In this document: piece by piece, positions 19,072-31,408 of the stretch
How positions within the stretch are numbered: position 1 is the stretch's first letter
How the letters are laid out: every line of letters begins with the position of its first letter
NCBI GenBank assembly: GCA_963822705.1
Contig: CAWGIX010000006.1
Location: forward strand, 434,001-498,000
Reading direction: 5' to 3'
Length of the DNA: 64,000 nucleotides
From: CAVRQM01 sp963822705
Lineage (GTDB): Bacteria > Pseudomonadota > Alphaproteobacteria > Acetobacterales > Acetobacteraceae
Made by a program: the position numbers and the translations under genes
The notes under the pieces: model-generated
Told to the model about the DNA's origin: nothing
Database searches by the model: none
The model's input: the letters and a program-made list of their open reading frames with translations, nothing else

Positions 19072-21870
19072 ATGCAGCAATTCTCGGATGAGCGCTCCGC
19101 TTCCGCACTGACTCACGAGCTCCTGGCGCTCACCGAAAAGTCCCGAGAGCGGCACGATGAGGACCCGTTTGGTAACCCGGTGCTCACCGTGGCGCTGGCG
19201 ATCTCCCGCCAACTGGATCGCGACGAACTGGACGACACCGATTTGCAGGAACTGGTCCGCACCTTGCGCGACCAGGCGTTTGCCGACCGGGCGACGCGGC
19301 TCGCGGCCTATGTCGGGGGCACCGATCCCGACGCCGCAGCAAAATCCATGGCGCAGCTGGCGGCCCGGCTGGTGCGCCCGGACCCGGCGGACAGCCCGGT
19401 GCCGCTGGCGACCTTTCGCGGCTTGGTCGAACGGCCGCGCTTTGCCGCGGTGTTCACCGCCCACCCCACGTTTTCCCTGCCCGCGCCGGTCAGTCACGCG
19501 CTGGCGGAACTGGCCAGCGGGCGCGCGACAAAAACCCGGTTCTCCAGCCACCGCTCGTCACGCATCACGCTGGAAGAGGAATTCGAGCAGGCCGGCGCTG
19601 CGATCGAGCATGGCCGCGACGCGCTCGACCAGCTGACGCGCTGCATCCTGGAAGCGGCACGGGAAAACTGGCCGAACCGCTGGGCCGAGATCGTCCCCGC
19701 CCCGACCATTGTTGCCACCTGGGTCGGCTACGACACCGACGGACGCACCGATATTTCCTGGCTCGACACGCTGCGCTTGCGGCTGCGCATGAAGCGGCGC
19801 CAGCTGGCCCGCGTGCAGGCCCAGGCGGGCGCGGTGCTGGACGGGCAGGAGGCTGCCGCCATGGCCAGCGCCGCCATCACCGCCGTGGACGCCGCACTGG
19901 AGGCAGCTCCCGACACGCCGGTGCCGGAGCGCGTGGCCGCCTTCGCCCACGCGCTGGTGGACCGCCGCGAGCAGGCGCTGACCAGCCCCGGCCCGCTCGA
20001 CGCCCTGCTCGCCGCCGCTATTTCCCGCGCGCCGGAATCCGATCGCATGGCGCTCGCGGTCGCCCGCGCCGGGCTGCGCAGCCACGGCCTGTCGCTGGCG
20101 CACACCCATGTGCGGCTGAATTCCACGCAGTTGCACAACGTGGTGCGTCAGCGCCTGGGCCTCGCCGACCCGCCTGAGGACGCCTCGCGCCGGCGCGCGC
20201 TGCTGGGCGGCATCAACGCTGCGCTGGACACCGTGCAACCCATTCCGGTCGATTTCGGCGCCCTGCTGGCCGAGGGCGCGTCCGCGGCACGGCTGATGAT
20301 GACCGTGGCGCAGATCGCCAAGCACATCGACGCCACCACGCCGATACGGTTTCTGATCGCCGAGACCGAGAGCGGCTACACGCTGCTGGCGGCGCTGTGG
20401 CTCGCGAAACTGTTCGGGGTGGAGCGGCATATCGAAATAAGCCCGCTGTTCGAGACCGCGGAGGCGCTGGAGCAGGGCTCGCGCGTGCTGGAAGAGGCGC
20501 TGCGCAGCCCGCACTGGCGCGACTATCTGCGCAGTACCAAAAAGCTGGCGCTGCAGTTCGGCTATTCCGACAGCGGCCGTTTCGTGGGGCCGCTGGCCGC
20601 CACCTACCTGATCGAAAGGCTGCGTATAAAAGCCGCAGAAGCGCTGCAGCGGCACGATTTGCGCGGCGTGGAGGTGGTCCTGTTCGACACGCATGGCGAA
20701 AGCGTCGGCCGCGGCGCGCATCCGGGGTCGCTGGCGGCACGGCTGGATTATTTGTCGCCGCCGATCACGCGCCGCACGCTTGTTCGGGCAGAGATGCCGG
20801 TGCGCGAGGAAAGCGCGTTCCAGGGCGGCGACGGATATTTGCTGTTCGGTACGCCGGAACTCGCGACCGCCACCGTCGCCCGCATTGCCGAGCACGCATT
20901 TGCGCCGTTGCCCGAACAGGACGACCCGATCTACGACGAGCCGGATTTCTCCGCCGACTTCTTTGCGGCCTGCCGCAGCGGCATGGCCGAACTGGTGGAG
21001 GATGCCGGATACGCGGCACTGCTGGGCGCGTTCGGTCCGGCGCTGCTGGACCCGTCCGGCTCGCGGCCATCTGCCCGGCAGACGGACGGCATGGCCGGGC
21101 CGCCGCTGATCCGCCATCCGCGCGAACTGCGCGCGATTCCCAACAACGCCATTCTCCACCAACTGGGATGGCTTGCGAACAGCTTGCAGGGGCTCGGCAC
21201 CGCCGCCGCGCGGCAACCCGAAACGTTTGCCGAGCTGGCGGTGCGCAGCGAACGGTTCCGCTTGGCGCTCGATCTGCCGGCAAAAGCATTGGCGCATGCC
21301 GATCTGGACGTGTTGCGCGCCCTGGTCGACACGCTCGATCCGGGCATGTGGCTGGACCGGGCGGCGCATGCCCGCTTGCCTGGGCGGCGGCAGGCGCTGG
21401 TGGCGGTGGCGCGCGCGCTGGAGCGGTTTGAATTCTGGGCGCCGGTGCAAGCCATGTTCCGCCGCATCCAGGCCGACCACGTTTCCCTGCGCGCCGCGTG
21501 GCCCGACGCGCCGCTCATGGCTACTCGCGAGCTGTTGCTGCACGCGCTGCGCCTAGCGCTAATCCATCGCATCTGGCTGCTGGCCACCGCCATTCCGGAA
21601 TTTTCCCCGCGCCACGGCGTGACCCGTGCGGCGCTGGAGGCGAGCATCCTGCGGCTCGATATCCTGCCGGCGCTGACCCTGTTGGCACAAGTGTTCCCGG
21701 CCGCACCCGATCCGGCGGCGGATCTGGATTATGCCGAGCCGCACGCTCAAGATGTTTCCACCGCGTATGCGCGCGAGCACGAAGAAATTTTTCGGCCGAT
21801 AGAACGATTGTTTGCTCTGGTGCGGGAAATTTCCACCGCGATCACCCATGAGGTCGGCGCGCTGGGATAG
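19072..21870 (+). CDS. ppc: Divergent phosphoenolpyruvate carboxylase
   Basis: This 932-residue protein matches PEP carboxylase along its length; that enzyme makes oxaloacetate from PEP and bicarbonate. The catalytic His is in VFTAHPTF (residue ~131; canonical TAHPTE). Other family blocks are recognisable but altered: YDTDGRTDISW for GGDRDGNP, ISPLFETAEAL for VVPLFET, QFGYSDSGRFVG for MLGYSDSGKD, and DTHGESVGRG for FHGRGGxxGRGG. The last substitution replaces one of the two arginines of the glycine-rich loop. The frame is unbroken. It belongs to the family, but whether it has normal carboxylase activity is uncertain. Confidence 0.82.
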   Translation: MQQFSDERSASALTHELLALTEKSRERHDEDPFGNPVLTVALAISRQLDRDELDDTDLQELVRTLRDQAFADRATRLAAYVGGTDPDAAAKSMAQLAARLVRPDPADSPVPLATFRGLVERPRFAAVFTAHPTFSLPAPVSHALAELASGRATKTRFSSHRSSRITLEEEFEQAGAAIEHGRDALDQLTRCILEAARENWPNRWAEIVPAPTIVATWVGYDTDGRTDISWLDTLRLRLRMKRRQLARVQAQAGAVLDGQEAAAMASAAITAVDAALEAAPDTPVPERVAAFAHALVDRREQALTSPGPLDALLAAAISRAPESDRMALAVARAGLRSHGLSLAHTHVRLNSTQLHNVVRQRLGLADPPEDASRRRALLGGINAALDTVQPIPVDFGALLAEGASAARLMMTVAQIAKHIDATTPIRFLIAETESGYTLLAALWLAKLFGVERHIEISPLFETAEALEQGSRVLEEALRSPHWRDYLRSTKKLALQFGYSDSGRFVGPLAATYLIERLRIKAAEALQRHDLRGVEVVLFDTHGESVGRGAHPGSLAARLDYLSPPITRRTLVRAEMPVREESAFQGGDGYLLFGTPELATATVARIAEHAFAPLPEQDDPIYDEPDFSADFFAACRSGMAELVEDAGYAALLGAFGPALLDPSGSRPSARQTDGMAGPPLIRHPRELRAIPNNAILHQLGWLANSLQGLGTAAARQPETFAELAVRSERFRLALDLPAKALAHADLDVLRALVDTLDPGMWLDRAAHARLPGRRQALVAVARALERFEFWAPVQAMFRRIQADHVSLRAAWPDAPLMATRELLLHALRLALIHRIWLLATAIPEFSPRHGVTRAALEASILRLDILPALTLLAQVFPAAPDPAADLDYAEPHAQDVSTAYAREHEEIFRPIERLFALVREISTAITHEVGALG

Positions 21871-21884
21871 CACAGCCGCCTGGG

Positions 21885-22586
21885 TCACCACGGCACGGTG
21901 CGGCCGAGATAATCGAGGTATTGCAGACCGGCTTTGCCCGCTTGTGCCTCGATGGTGTTGGCGAGGTTCGGAATGCTCTCCTCGATGCTGAGGCGCGCGT
22001 TCGGGCCGCCCATGTCGGTGCGCACCCAGCCGGGCGCCAGCAGCAGCAGCGTCCGAGGATCATCGCGGTGGCGGACGGCAAAACTGCGCATGAAAGTATT
22101 CAGGGCGGCCTTGCTGCCGCGATAGACTTCGTAACCTGCGCTCTGATTGTTGGCGACGCTGCCCAGGCCGGAGGACATGATGGCGATCGTGCCTGCCGGG
22201 GAAACAAGATCCTGTAACGTTTCGACGACACGCATCGGGCTCAGGGCGTTTGTCACCATCACGCGCACGAACTCGTCGGTCGAAACATCGGCAATGGTTT
22301 CTCGGTCGTCGTTCTTGACGCCGGCATTGACGAACAGCAGGTCGAATTTCTGCGATGCCAGACGGGTACGCAGGGCCGTGACCTGATCGGGATGGTTGAT
22401 GTCGACGGTCTCGATTGTAAGCCGTCCGGCGGAATTCTGCGCAAGATCATGCAGCCTGCTGTTGGTGCTTCCTCGCTCGGTGGCGACAACGTGCCAGCCG
22501 CGCTTGAGATATTCTCCGGTCAAAGCGTAGCCGAGGCCGCGCGACGCCCCGATCAGAAACAGGCGTTTGTCCGCTGAGTTTGGCAT
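21885..22586 (-). CDS. Short-chain dehydrogenase/reductase
   Basis: This 233-residue Rossmann-fold oxidoreductase has the cofactor motif IGASRGLGYAL, the NAG motif in LFVNAGVKND, the serine in IMSSGLGSV and the catalytic pair Y-x-x-x-K in YRGSKAALNTF. The Arg in VVATERGS after the second strand suggests NADP(H) preference. The substrate cannot be told from sequence. It lies tail to tail with ppc with a 14-bp gap. Confidence 0.88.
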   Translation of the reverse strand: MPNSADKRLFLIGASRGLGYALTGEYLKRGWHVVATERGSTNSRLHDLAQNSAGRLTIETVDINHPDQVTALRTRLASQKFDLLFVNAGVKNDDRETIADVSTDEFVRVMVTNALSPMRVVETLQDLVSPAGTIAIMSSGLGSVANNQSAGYEVYRGSKAALNTFMRSFAVRHRDDPRTLLLLAPGWVRTDMGGPNARLSIEESIPNLANTIEAQAGKAGLQYLDYLGRTVPW

Positions 22587-22729
22587 GGCGATTTTCCCGT
22601 TGGTTCAGTGCAGCCCCTTTCGGCACCCGCCGGCCGCCGGTCCTGCGCGCCCGGACCGGGTCGCGGACGAACACATCAACGGATTCTCGGGTCAGCTTCT
22701 GCGGGCGGAGGCAATCCGCCGCACGACAT

Positions 22730-23960
22730 TTAGCTCCGATAGCTGCCGTTAATATCGATATACCCGTGCGTAAAATCGCAGGTCCAGACGGTCGCCTGCC
22801 CGTCGCCTAGCCCCAAATCCACGGCAATCCCGATCTCGCGTCCGCGCATATGCGCCACCACTGGAGCCTCGTCGTAGCCCGCCACGACGCCGCCATCGCG
22901 GGCCATGCACACCCCGCCCACGGCCACCCTCAGGCGGTCGCGGTCAGCCGGCTCGCCGGCTTTGCCTACCGCCATGACGATGCGGCCCCAGTTCGCGTCC
23001 TCGCCGGCAACCGCTGTCTTCACCAGCGGCGAGTTGCCGATCGCCAGCCCCACTTTGCGCGCCGAACTCCGGCGATACCGCGCCCGAAACGTCGATGCGC
23101 ACCAGTTTCTGGGCCCCCTCGCCGTCGCGCACGACCTGGAGCGCCAAATCCAGCAGCACGGCATCGAGCGCGGCGCAAAATTCCGCCAGCTCGTCGCGCC
23201 CCGTCACCGGCCTGTGGCGGGCTTGGCCGGTGGCGAACAGCAGCACCGTGTCCGAAGTCGAGGTGTCGCTATCCACCGTGATGCAATTGAAGCTTCTTGC
23301 CACCCCGGCCTCCAGGGCGTCCTGAAGCAGCCCCGCCGGAACCGCCGCATCGGTTACACAGAAGCACAGCATGGTCGCCATGTCCGGCGCGATCATGCCG
23401 CTACCCTTGGCAAAGCCGCTGACGCGAACCGTGGCACCCCCGACGACGGCGGTGCGGGTCGCGGCCTTGGCAAAGGTGTCGGTGGTCATGATGCCGCGCG
23501 CCGCCTCGTCCCACGCGTCGGCACCCAGCGCGGCGTGAAGCGCCGGCAAAGCCGTGGTGATGCGCTCGTGCGGCAAAACCTCGCCGATCACGCCGGTCGA
23601 CGCCACGAAGACTTCGCGCGCGGAGCAGCCCACGAGGGCCGCCGCGGCCTGCGCGGTCGCCTCGCACGCCAAAAATCCGGCGCGGCCGGTAAAGACGTTG
23701 GCGTTGCCGGCGTTCACCACCAGCGCCCGCGCCACGCCGCCTGCCAGCGCCGCGCGGTCCCAGTCCACCGGCGCCCCGGGGCAGACATTGCGCGTGAAAA
23801 CCCCGGCCGCCGTGGTGCCGGGAGCAAACTCCGCCATGACCAGATCGGTGCGGCCGCGATACCGGATCCCGGCCTCGGCCGCACCCAGCCGCACGCCCGC
23901 AACGGGCGGCAGTTCCGGCAGGGCGACGGCCAGCGGCGAGCGGGCGGCCGGCGCCGCCAC
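22730..23960 (-). CDS. argJ: Bifunctional ornithine acetyltransferase / N-acetylglutamate synthase ArgJ (one frame break)
   Basis: ArgJ recycles the acetyl group from N-acetylornithine to glutamate in arginine biosynthesis. The precursor self-cleaves between Ala and Thr in GMIAPDMATML, visible here. Other blocks are ASTGVIGEVLP, TVDSDTSTSDT and, in the second frame, NSPLVKTAVAGEDANWGR and CDFTHGYIDINGSYRS at the end. The frame changes near 23070 (one extra base), between VSGAVSPE and KVGLAIGNSP. Joined length is about 409 residues, normal. The GTG start lies 1 bp after the PpiC gene stop. Confidence 0.93.
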
Positions 23961-23961
23961 G

Positions 23962-24971
23962 CTATTTCGACGCAGCCGGTGCCGGTGCGGTCGCCGGAGC
24001 GGTCGCCGTGGCCGGAGCGGTCGCCGTGGCCGGGGCGGGGGTGGCGCCCTGGGCGGCGGGAGCGGTTTCCGCAGGCTTGATGGGCGAGCCGTCGGGATTG
24101 AACTTTTCGATTTTCACCGCATCCCGCGCCTCTTTCACCACTTTCTGCACCGCCTCCTGGATGATCTGCTGGCGCAGCTCGTCATGCGCCTGCTCCAAGG
24201 TCGGCGGCGGCGCCGTGCGCTGCCCTTCGACCTTGATCACGTGCCAGCCGTAGCGGGTATGCACGGGAGTCTGGCTGACCTCGCCGGGCTTCAGCGCGAA
24301 GGCTACGGCCGAGAATTCGGGTAGCATGTCGCCCTTCTTGAACCAGCCCAAATCGCCGCCCTGGGCCGCACCCGGGTCGCTGCTGTTGGCCTTGGCCAGC
24401 GCGGCAAAATCCGCACCCTTATTCAAATCCTCGATCAGCTTCTTGGCCTTGTCCTCGCTGTCGACCAGAATATGGCTCGCGTGCACCTCCTGCTCGCCCG
24501 GCTTGCTGGCGTACATCGCGTCGTAGCGGGCCTTGATCGCCTCCTCGGTCACCAGCGGGCGCACCGCGCGGCCCACCACGGCGTTATCCAGCGCATTGTC
24601 GGCGGCGCGCTGCATCGCCTCCTTCACCTGCGGGTCGTTTTCCAGCCCCTCCTTCTTCGCCATTGCGGATATCGCGTGGCGGTCGATGAGCTGGTCGAGC
24701 AGCATCGGGAACAGCACCTGCTGCGGCAGCTGCCGGTACTGGGCCGGAACGCTGCTCATCGACTCCTGGACCTCGCTGGCGTGGATTTCGTCCGTACCGA
24801 CACGGGCCACCACAGGATCCGGCTTTTCGCCCGGCGCCGCCGCTTGGGCGGGCGCGGCGGGAGCTGCCGGGGCGGGTGCGGCCGCGTTCTGGGCGTGGGC
24901 GATCAGGCCAACGGCGGCACATGAAAACGCCGCCACAACGGCGCGGCGGCGGCAAGGCGATTGGTCCGCAT
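23962..24971 (-). CDS. Periplasmic PpiC-type peptidyl-prolyl isomerase (start behind a frame break)
   Basis: This is a parvulin-fold foldase that assists secreted proteins. The catalytic PpiC domain is EVHASHILVDSED through GGDLGWFKKGDMLPEFSAVAF to HTRYGWHVIKVE. An N-terminal SurA-like helical region precedes it. The C-terminus is an Ala-Thr-Pro repeat of about 25 residues encoded by near-identical 18-bp units. The uninterrupted frame begins at 24936. An ATG at 24971 gives MRTNRLAAAA, which joins to VAAFSCAAVGLIAHAQ as a complete signal peptide if one base is missing near 24940. It is followed by argJ and divergent from secA. Confidence 0.87.
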
Positions 24972-25202
24972 GACGGAGGTTCCCTCAAAAGCGGCCGGAC
25001 CATGGCAGAAGGCGGGACGCCAAACAAGCAACCGCGGGTGAAATCGGGTTGAGCCGTCACGGCGGCGTTTTGACCGCCTGCGCGCCGGCTGCGGTCCTGC
25101 CCGCGTTGACCCGGCCCGTGCCGGACCCTATCTGAGACGACTGCGCCAAGCGCGCCGACAGGCGCGCCATATCGGCTCCGCGCCATCACCAGAAGGCCCC
25201 AG

Positions 25203-27912
<2,710 letters not shown>

Positions 27913-27988
27913 GCGATCGCGGAAAACGGCCGGGCGGACCAGCGCAGGAATTTTCTCCGGCACCGCGCCGCAAGGCGACCCGACCTGG

Positions 27989-28300
27989 CTAGGCCGTCGG
28001 CGAGAGCGACATGCTGTGCCAGCGGTGCAAGTTGTCCTGAATCGCCTCGAAAAACTGCGGATCGTCGCGCGGCACCGTCTTCTTGATGATGGCGAATTTC
28101 GGATCGTCAGGCCCGGGCGGCAGTTTCAGGACCAAGCCTTCTCGTCCGTTCAGGTCCGCGAACGCCCGGTCCAGAGCGGCTTGCGCTCCCGGCTCGGCGT
28201 GCAGCAGCTTGAGCCGGCCGCCATCATCGACTTCCGCCTGCCCGAGCAATTTTTGCGGCTGCTCGGGTTTGTCCGTGCCAAATACGTCGAAACGCGCCAT
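27989..28300 (-). CDS. Hypothetical protein, third gene of the HENTH operon
   Basis: This 103-residue protein of unknown family begins MARFDVFGTDKPEQPQKLLG. It has an alpha/beta pattern (GRLKLLHAEPGAQAALDRAF, REGLVLKLPPGPDDPKFAII) and ends NLHRWHSMSLSPTA. It has no signal peptide or membrane segment. It begins 27 bp after the metalloprotease-motif gene, same strand, so it is probably the last gene of a three-gene transcript. A small partner or immunity role would be speculation. The frame is intact. Confidence 0.6.
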   Translation of the reverse strand: MARFDVFGTDKPEQPQKLLGQAEVDDGGRLKLLHAEPGAQAALDRAFADLNGREGLVLKLPPGPDDPKFAIIKKTVPRDDPQFFEAIQDNLHRWHSMSLSPTA

Positions 28301-28327
28301 CGGCGATCTCCCGCGCTGCTGCTTTGT

Positions 28328-30012
28328 CTAGGGGTTGAGCAGTTTGTAGGCGGCCTGACCGGTCTTCATGCCGCCGTCCCACGCATGGGCCTCGCAAACT
28401 TGCGTCATATACGCGGTGCTATCTCCCGGAGGATCGTATTTCTTGGAGTTGCCGGAACTGACATAGCCCTTGCTGTCGTTCATCCACAACGACATGGCCG
28501 CGGCGAAATCCGGATCGCCCGGCTTGATCGCGCCTGGGGCGGTCGGGGTCTTCAGGGTACAGTTCATATTGCTTGACCAGCTTGTCCTGCAGCGCGTGGG
28601 TGTTCTCATGCGTCAGCGTATCGAGCAATTCGCGGAAATCATCGAAGTTGCTCAGCGCCGGATTGAGATCGATATCGCGCGTGCCGGCGTTGAACTGGCC
28701 GCACAGGGTTGGACCGCCGGGGGGATCCATCAACTTGACCGGCACGACCGGGTCGACGCCGATGACCTGGCTCTGCAGCTTGACTACCTGGTTCATCACC
28801 GCGAGCATCTTGTCCTTGTTCGTGACCGGGTCCTTGGCCCAATCGGCCCATTTGGTGTTCGCTTCCTTGACCAGCGGATCCTCGACCAGGAGCTTCGCGA
28901 CCGCCTCGCACTTCTTGTCGTAGCGCGCCTTGAAATCCTCGTCGAGCTGAACGGCCAGGATCTTCGTGACGGAATCCTTCCACTCCTGGCCGGGCGTACC
29001 GGGCAAGTGAGGCTCATGCCAGACCGGGTGCCCACCGTTGTCGGCGTCAAGGTCGTTCATGATGCCGTCGACCTTGGCCTTGACATCCTTTTCGATGCCC
29101 TTGCGCTTCTCGGCGACCGCGGCCTTGAGGTCCTTCTCAAGCTGATCCATCGACGCGAGCGCCGCGTCGAACTCGCCCTTGTCCAGGCTGCCTTTCGTAG
29201 TCGCAACGGCCGCCTGATAGGCTTCCACCAGCTCCTTCAGCGGCGTGACCGGCGTCTTGATGCGTCCGACCGCCTCCTCGTCGTCCGACAGTTTTGCGCG
29301 GCGGGCTTCGTACTGCTGCTTGTTGTTCTCATGCGCCGTCAGGGCGTTCTCGAGATCGGTAACGGCTTTTCCATACGGGGTGAGGGTCAGGATTGCAGCC
29401 GCCCAGTCCTCGGGCTGGGCTTCGCCCGCCTTCTTGGTGGCTTCCTTGGCGTCCTTGGCGTCCTGCACCAGCGTCGTCGCCGCGGCGGAGATGGGAGCGA
29501 GCTTGCCGGCCCGCTCCACCGCCGCATCGCATTTGCCGTCCAGCTTTTTCTGCTCGTCGATGAAGGTGTCGCGCTCGAGGATTGGGTACCGGGATCGTGG
29601 GCTGCAGCGGTGGTTGGAGACCCTGCGGGTGCGGCTGGTCGAGAATCTGCTGCGGCTGGAGCTGCTCTGGTTGGTTAATTACCGGGATCGTGGGCTGTAG
29701 CGGAGGCTGCGAAACCGTCTGCGGGGGCGGCGGGACATCCTGCGGAGGCGGTGGCGGCGGCGGATACTGCGGAGGAGGCCGCGAGATCGTCTGTGGGGGC
29801 GGCGGGACATCCTGCGGAGGCGGTGGAGGCGGCGGATACTGCGGAGGAGGCCGCGAGATCGTCTGTGGGGGCGGCGGGACGTCCTGCGGAGGCGGTGGAG
29901 CGGTCGGCGTCACCTGCGGGGTCACGGTGGGCCGCAACTGGTGAACGTGCTTGTTCAGGAAATTGCGCGGCCGCTCCGGCAGGCGTGCCACAAGATTTCT
30001 GATGTTCTTCAT
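28328..30012 (-). CDS. Proline-rich repeat protein with HENTH metalloprotease motif (two frame breaks)
   Basis: This unrecognised protein is about 560 residues after joining. It starts MKNIRNLVARLPERPRNFLN after a GAGGAG ribosome-binding site. Residues ~30-150 are a proline/glutamine-rich repeat region, followed by ~250 residues of charged helices. Next comes LLDTLTHENTHALQDKL, an HExxH zinc-protease signature near residue 467, and a later Glu in TQVCEAHAW could be a third ligand. Frame breaks lie near 29590 (before ILERDTFIDEQ) and near 28525 (before GAIKPGDPDFAAAM); one extra base explains each. No signal peptide or membrane helix is evident. The HENTHALQ segment recalls DUF4157-like metalloprotease domains, but I cannot confirm this. 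Confidence 0.6.
29726..29905. repeat. 72-bp tandem repeat encoding a proline-rich motif
   Basis: The block around CGGGACATCCTGCGGAGG recurs at 29731, 29803 and 29875 with an exact 72-bp period: two full units and a partial third with few mismatches. Each unit encodes 24 residues of the form PPPPPPQDVPPPPQTISRPP. A second, looser repeat (ACCGGGATCGTGGGCTG at about 29588 and 29682) follows in the same gene. Near-identity at DNA level suggests recent duplication and possible copy-number variation. Confidence 0.85.
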
Positions 30013-30028
30013 GTGACAGGCTCCTCGC

Positions 30029-31186
30029 CTAGATGATCTTCAGTATTCCGTCGAGCGTCGCGGCGACCTTCGCCTTGACATCCAGCGGAACAAAGCCGTT
30101 GTCGTCGATGTCAGCCATTAGCTGATCCTGCGTAAGGTAGGCCTGGTATTCCGCGACGAGCTGGCGCGCCTCGGCCGCGAGCTTGGCCTTGGCCTGCGTA
30201 TCAGTGGTGCCGCGTAACTGGTCGAGTTTTGCCGAGAGCCGGTCGTCCAGCCTTTCCATGATGACATCGATCTTGCCCAGATTGGCCTTGATGTCGTCGT
30301 AATCTTCCTCCGCCTCGCTCTGTTCCAGGATGGCCTGCTGCAGCTTCTTCACTTCTTGCGCCACGTGCGCACGCGTGCCGTTCCAAAGCAGCATCCCCTT
30401 CGCCACCCGCACCACGGCGCCGTCGCCGCCCGGCTCGCCTTGTCGGGGCGGGGTGGAGGTCGGCGCCTGGCCGCCCGGCGAACCCGATTGGCCGATGCCG
30501 GCGCCGTCAAGGGCGGTGCGCAATTGCGCCAACAGACCGGTGGCGGTGTTCAGGTTGTTGGTCTTCAGGTTGACGTTGGTGTCGTTCGCGAGCTTGAGCA
30601 GACGCGGTTTCAGCGCCGGGTCGTTGTCCGGCACGCCCTGGATGCGCTTGGCGAGTGCCGCCAGCTCCCGCGCCAGCGCGCTCGCGTCCGGCGGCGTGGC
30701 CCCTTGCGGCGGCCCGGGCGGCAGCTGAGGGGCCTGCGGGGGCGCGGGCGGCGGTGAAGGCGGGGCCGAAGCCGATGGCTGCTGGCCTTCCGTCTCCTCC
30801 TCCGGCTCCTCCTCGAGCGAGGGATCGACGTTGATCTCAACCTTCTGGTACGAGCTGCGCTTGACCACCTCGACGAGCTTGGCCCGCATGGTGCCGGCCG
30901 CGTCCTTGTTGACGAAGAAGCGCACCATTCCCGGGTCGTAATCCGGGTCCACCAGGGCCCGGCCGAAGCGCAGGCTGCCGGTGTTGAGCTGCATCTTCGC
31001 CTTCGCGGCTTCCGCTTTCAACATCGACAGGACCGCCTTCGGCTTCGCCTTCTTGTGCAGCAGCACAAGTCCGTCGCCGTCGCTGGTCAGGCCGATCGCG
31101 GCCTGCACCGGCTCCTGCTTGGATGCAGCCAGCAGCGGCTTCAGTTTGGCCGCGGGCATGATCTTGTCGGACACTGGGTCGGCCAT
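30029..31186 (-). CDS. Hypothetical modular protein, first gene of the HENTH operon
   Basis: This 385-residue protein is not recognised. The start is the ATG at 31186, preceded by AGGAG with six-base spacing; the longer open frame upstream is not supported. Residues ~1-115 form an alpha/beta domain (AAIGLTSDGDGLVLLHKKAK, FGRALVDPDYDPGMVRFFVN). An acidic patch (EEEPEEETEG) and a Pro/Ala linker come next, then helical segments (LARELAALAKRIQG, NLNTATGLLAQLRTAL), a second Gly/Pro linker and a C-terminal helical domain ending VAATLDGILKII. There is no signal peptide. It lies 16 bp before the HENTH gene. It is divergent from the MFS gene. Confidence 0.65.
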   Translation of the reverse strand: MADPVSDKIMPAAKLKPLLAASKQEPVQAAIGLTSDGDGLVLLHKKAKPKAVLSMLKAEAAKAKMQLNTGSLRFGRALVDPDYDPGMVRFFVNKDAAGTMRAKLVEVVKRSSYQKVEINVDPSLEEEPEEETEGQQPSASAPPSPPPAPPQAPQLPPGPPQGATPPDASALARELAALAKRIQGVPDNDPALKPRLLKLANDTNVNLKTNNLNTATGLLAQLRTALDGAGIGQSGSPGGQAPTSTPPRQGEPGGDGAVVRVAKGMLLWNGTRAHVAQEVKKLQQAILEQSEAEEDYDDIKANLGKIDVIMERLDDRLSAKLDQLRGTTDTQAKAKLAAEARQLVAEYQAYLTQDQLMADIDDNGFVPLDVKAKVAATLDGILKII

Positions 31187-31408
31187 GGAGATCTCCTGAT
31201 TTCCGGTGGCTTCGGAGGCCATCCCGAATGACGAGTATCGCAACTTCCGGGTAGGCGCGCAACTTTTCGTGTGGCGCACGGAAATGCGTCGCCGCCGACC
31301 CACTATTCTCGGCTGACCGGCACCTGTGCCGATGCGCCAAGCTATATTCGCGCCCACTATAATCCCGCCTGGGCGCCTCGAAGAGCATGTCATCATGAAA
31401 AGGCCGGA

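Noticed and set aside
19558..21543. 661-codon open frame antisense to ppc
   Set aside because: It lies wholly opposite the well-conserved PEP carboxylase, has arginine/histidine-rich low-information sequence and is a typical high-GC shadow frame.
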